Below are positions 62,832 through 64,000 of a DNA stretch of 64,000 bases, piece by piece. The stretch is from Colletes latitarsis (Eukaryota > Arthropoda > Insecta > Hymenoptera > Colletidae): the NCBI RefSeq assembly GCF_051014445.1, contig NW_027488370.1:2294001-2358000 (forward strand). Direction: 5' to 3'. The stretch's first letter is position 1; the number at the start of each line of letters is the position of its first letter. The notes under the pieces are model-generated. The model did no database searches. It saw only the letters and a list, made by a program, of their open reading frames with translations, and was not told where the DNA came from. The translations under genes and the position numbers were made by a program.

Positions 62832-64000
62832 GTCAATTAAACCTGGTTTCGATCAATATTTTAGAGGATAACGCAAGTTTGGTCTGGGATAGGTCTGGGA
62901 TTCGCCCTCATCAGGCTCATACTTTCGCGTTTTTCACATACTTGTTGAACTGATCCTGGGTTTTTTCTGGTTTGGATCACGTAGTAATGTGGGACCACAC
63001 TGAAACAATCAATTAAACCTGGTCTTGATAAATATTTTAGAGGATAACGCAAGTTTGGTCTGGGATAGGTCTGGGATTTGCCCTCATCAGGCTCATACTT
63101 TCGCGTTTTTCACATACTTGTTGAACGGATCCTGGGTTTTTTCTGGTTTGGATCACGTAGTAATGTGGGACCACACTGAAACAGTCAATTAAACCTGGTT
63201 TTGATCAATATTTTAGAGAATAATTCATGTTAGGTCTAGGTTAGGTCTGGGATTTGCTCTCATCAGGCTCATACTTTCGCATATTTCTCATACTTCACGG
63301 CTAGATCCGGGGCTGTTTCTGGATTGTATCACGTAGTAATGTGGTACCACGCTGAAACAGTCAATTAAACCTGGTTTCGTTGAATCATTTTAGAGGATAA
63401 CGCTAGTTAGGTCTGGGATAGGTCTGGGATTTGCCCTCAGCAGGCTCATACTTTCGCGTTTTTCACATACTTGTTGAACAGATCCTGGGTTTTTTCTGGT
63501 TTGCGTCACGTAGTAGTGCGGTACCACACTGAAACAGTCGATTAAACCAGGTTTCGTTCAATATTTTTGAGGATAATGCATGTTAGGTCTAGGTTAGGCC
63601 GGGGATTTTCACTCATCAGACTCATACTTTCGCATTCTTCACATACTTATTGAACGGATCCTGGGTTTTTACTGGATTGGATCACGTAGTAATGTGGCAC
63701 CACACTGAAACAGTCAATTAAACCTGGTTTCGATCAATATTTTTGAGGATAATGCATGTTAGGTCTAGGTTAGGCCTGGGATTTTCACTCATCAGACTCA
63801 TACTTTCGCATTCTTCACATACTTGTGAAAGGATTCTGGGTTTTTTCTGGTTTGTAACACGTAGTAATGTGGGACCACACTGAAACAATCAATTAAACCT
63901 GGTCATGATAAATATTTTAGAGGATAACGCATGTTAGGTCTGTGTTAGGTCTAGTATTTGCCCTCGTCAGGCTCATACTTTCGCATATTTCTCATACTTC
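62832..64000 (+). repeat. Trimer-type monomers then cassette copy 6, cut by window end
   Basis: 62,832-63,169 resembles units of the 528 bp repeat at 55,073. 63,170-64,000 is a sixth cassette, matching 49,440-50,270, with GTAACACGTAG for GTATCACGTAG near 63,855. The array continues past the last base; no flanking sequence is seen. Confidence 0.83.

Larger units (their letters stand above)
1..64000 (+). repeat. Satellite array, ~176 bp monomer, whole window
   Basis: The entire window is a head-to-tail tandem array of one satellite monomer. Counting a consensus-like unit from GGATCACGTA to the next gives exactly 176 bases, so the window holds about 364 units. Landmarks in order within a unit are GGATCACGTA (1-10), TGTGGTACCACA (15-26), AATTAAACCTGG (38-49), TTTCGATCAATATTTT (50-65), GGATAACGCATG (69-80), a doubled GTTAGGTCTGG (about 80-101), CATCAGGCTCATACTTTCGC (about 112-131), and an oligo-T tract before CTGGTTT. 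All copies point the same way; I saw no inverted monomer and no interrupting sequence. The monomer is not one I recognise. Centromeric, pericentromeric and subtelomeric satellites all fit; the sequence alone does not choose between them. Confidence 0.97.
34840..64000 (+). repeat. Compartment 4: homogenised satellite with long near-identical copies
   Basis: This compartment has the longest and closest duplications. Common monomer types carry AACGCAAGTTTGGTCTGGG with a GGGACC core and CAATCAATTAAACC; TTTGGGTTACGTCTAGG; GCAGTTTTAACATACATG with GGCCTGATCGAGGG; and GAAGTACAACAC. The GCAGTTTT type recurs at about 35,820, 39,516, 42,333, 42,861, 44,446, 46,911, 48,141, 50,602, 54,476 and 62,575. Those gaps are all near whole numbers of monomers but unequal, so copies were rearranged after duplication. 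Confidence 0.85.

Noticed and set aside
1082..63052. Dozens of minus-strand open frames of 63-71 codons beginning like MRYPLKYLSRPGLIDCF
   Set aside because: They are the translation of the satellite itself, recurring once per monomer and overlapping the next by 16 bases where adjacent. The 176 bp unit is not a multiple of three, so frames break each unit. Variation falls on all codon positions and no start context, domain or non-repeat flank supports a gene.
1..64000. CRISPR array or other prokaryotic repeat
   Set aside because: The whole 176 bp is repeated with no unique spacers, there are no cas-like genes, and the array is far too long.
1..64000. Ribosomal DNA spacer repeats or tandem small-RNA genes
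   Set aside because: No rRNA, tRNA (no paired A and B box with acceptor stem) or snRNA sequence was recognised in any monomer type, and the array is never interrupted by a transcription unit.
1..64000. Assembly artefact from collapsed or duplicated contigs
   Set aside because: Not excluded, but the copies differ by private substitutions, monomer gains and losses and nested events, which an artificial duplication would not produce. The nearly identical pair at 48,057-53,335 most needs read-level support.

Overview
The whole 64 kb window is one uninterrupted tandem array of a satellite DNA with a monomer of about 176 bp, roughly 364 head-to-tail copies, all in the same orientation. It enters and leaves the window mid-array, so neither edge is seen. 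I find no protein-coding gene, RNA gene, transposon, CRISPR array or single-copy sequence. This points to a eukaryotic heterochromatic locus (centromeric, pericentromeric, subtelomeric or sex-chromosome satellite). I do not recognise the monomer and cannot name the organism. Counted by hand, a consensus-like monomer has about 42% G+C, more T than A on the + strand (61 vs 41), and four CpG sites.

Monomers are mosaics of a few alternative segments. Examples are five versions of the stretch after TTTCGC, a GGTACC, GATGCC or GGGACC core, and a TTTCGATCAAT or TCTTGATAAAT segment. Their length hardly varies: nearly every duplication I could align has an offset within a few bases of a multiple of 176.

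Layout. (1) 1-24,240: a heterogeneous compartment with many older multi-kb copies (offsets near 3.3, 3.5, 5.1, 6.7, 8.4, 12 and 17.8 kb). It includes a 2.4 kb block present on both sides of a 1 kb block copied from elsewhere (9,512-15,391), and a tandem 20/21-monomer duplication (17,021-24,240). (2) 24,241-27,985: a clear 10-monomer higher-order repeat of 1,762 bp, two full copies and the start of a third. (3) 27,986-34,839: a mosaic with only short duplications. (4) 34,840-64,000: the most homogenised compartment, with multi-kb near-identical copies, a tandem 14-monomer duplication (48,057-53,335) whose second copy holds an extra tandem dimer, a 528 bp trimer higher-order repeat (55,073-56,470), and a recurring cassette (37.7, 49.4, 51.9, 56.5, 60.4 and 63.2 kb).

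Nothing here works as genes. The biology is structural: a constant repeat length, a 12-bp palindrome in many monomers, and layered unequal-exchange or conversion events. Block boundaries were set by reading the sequence by eye and are good to about 20-50 bp.
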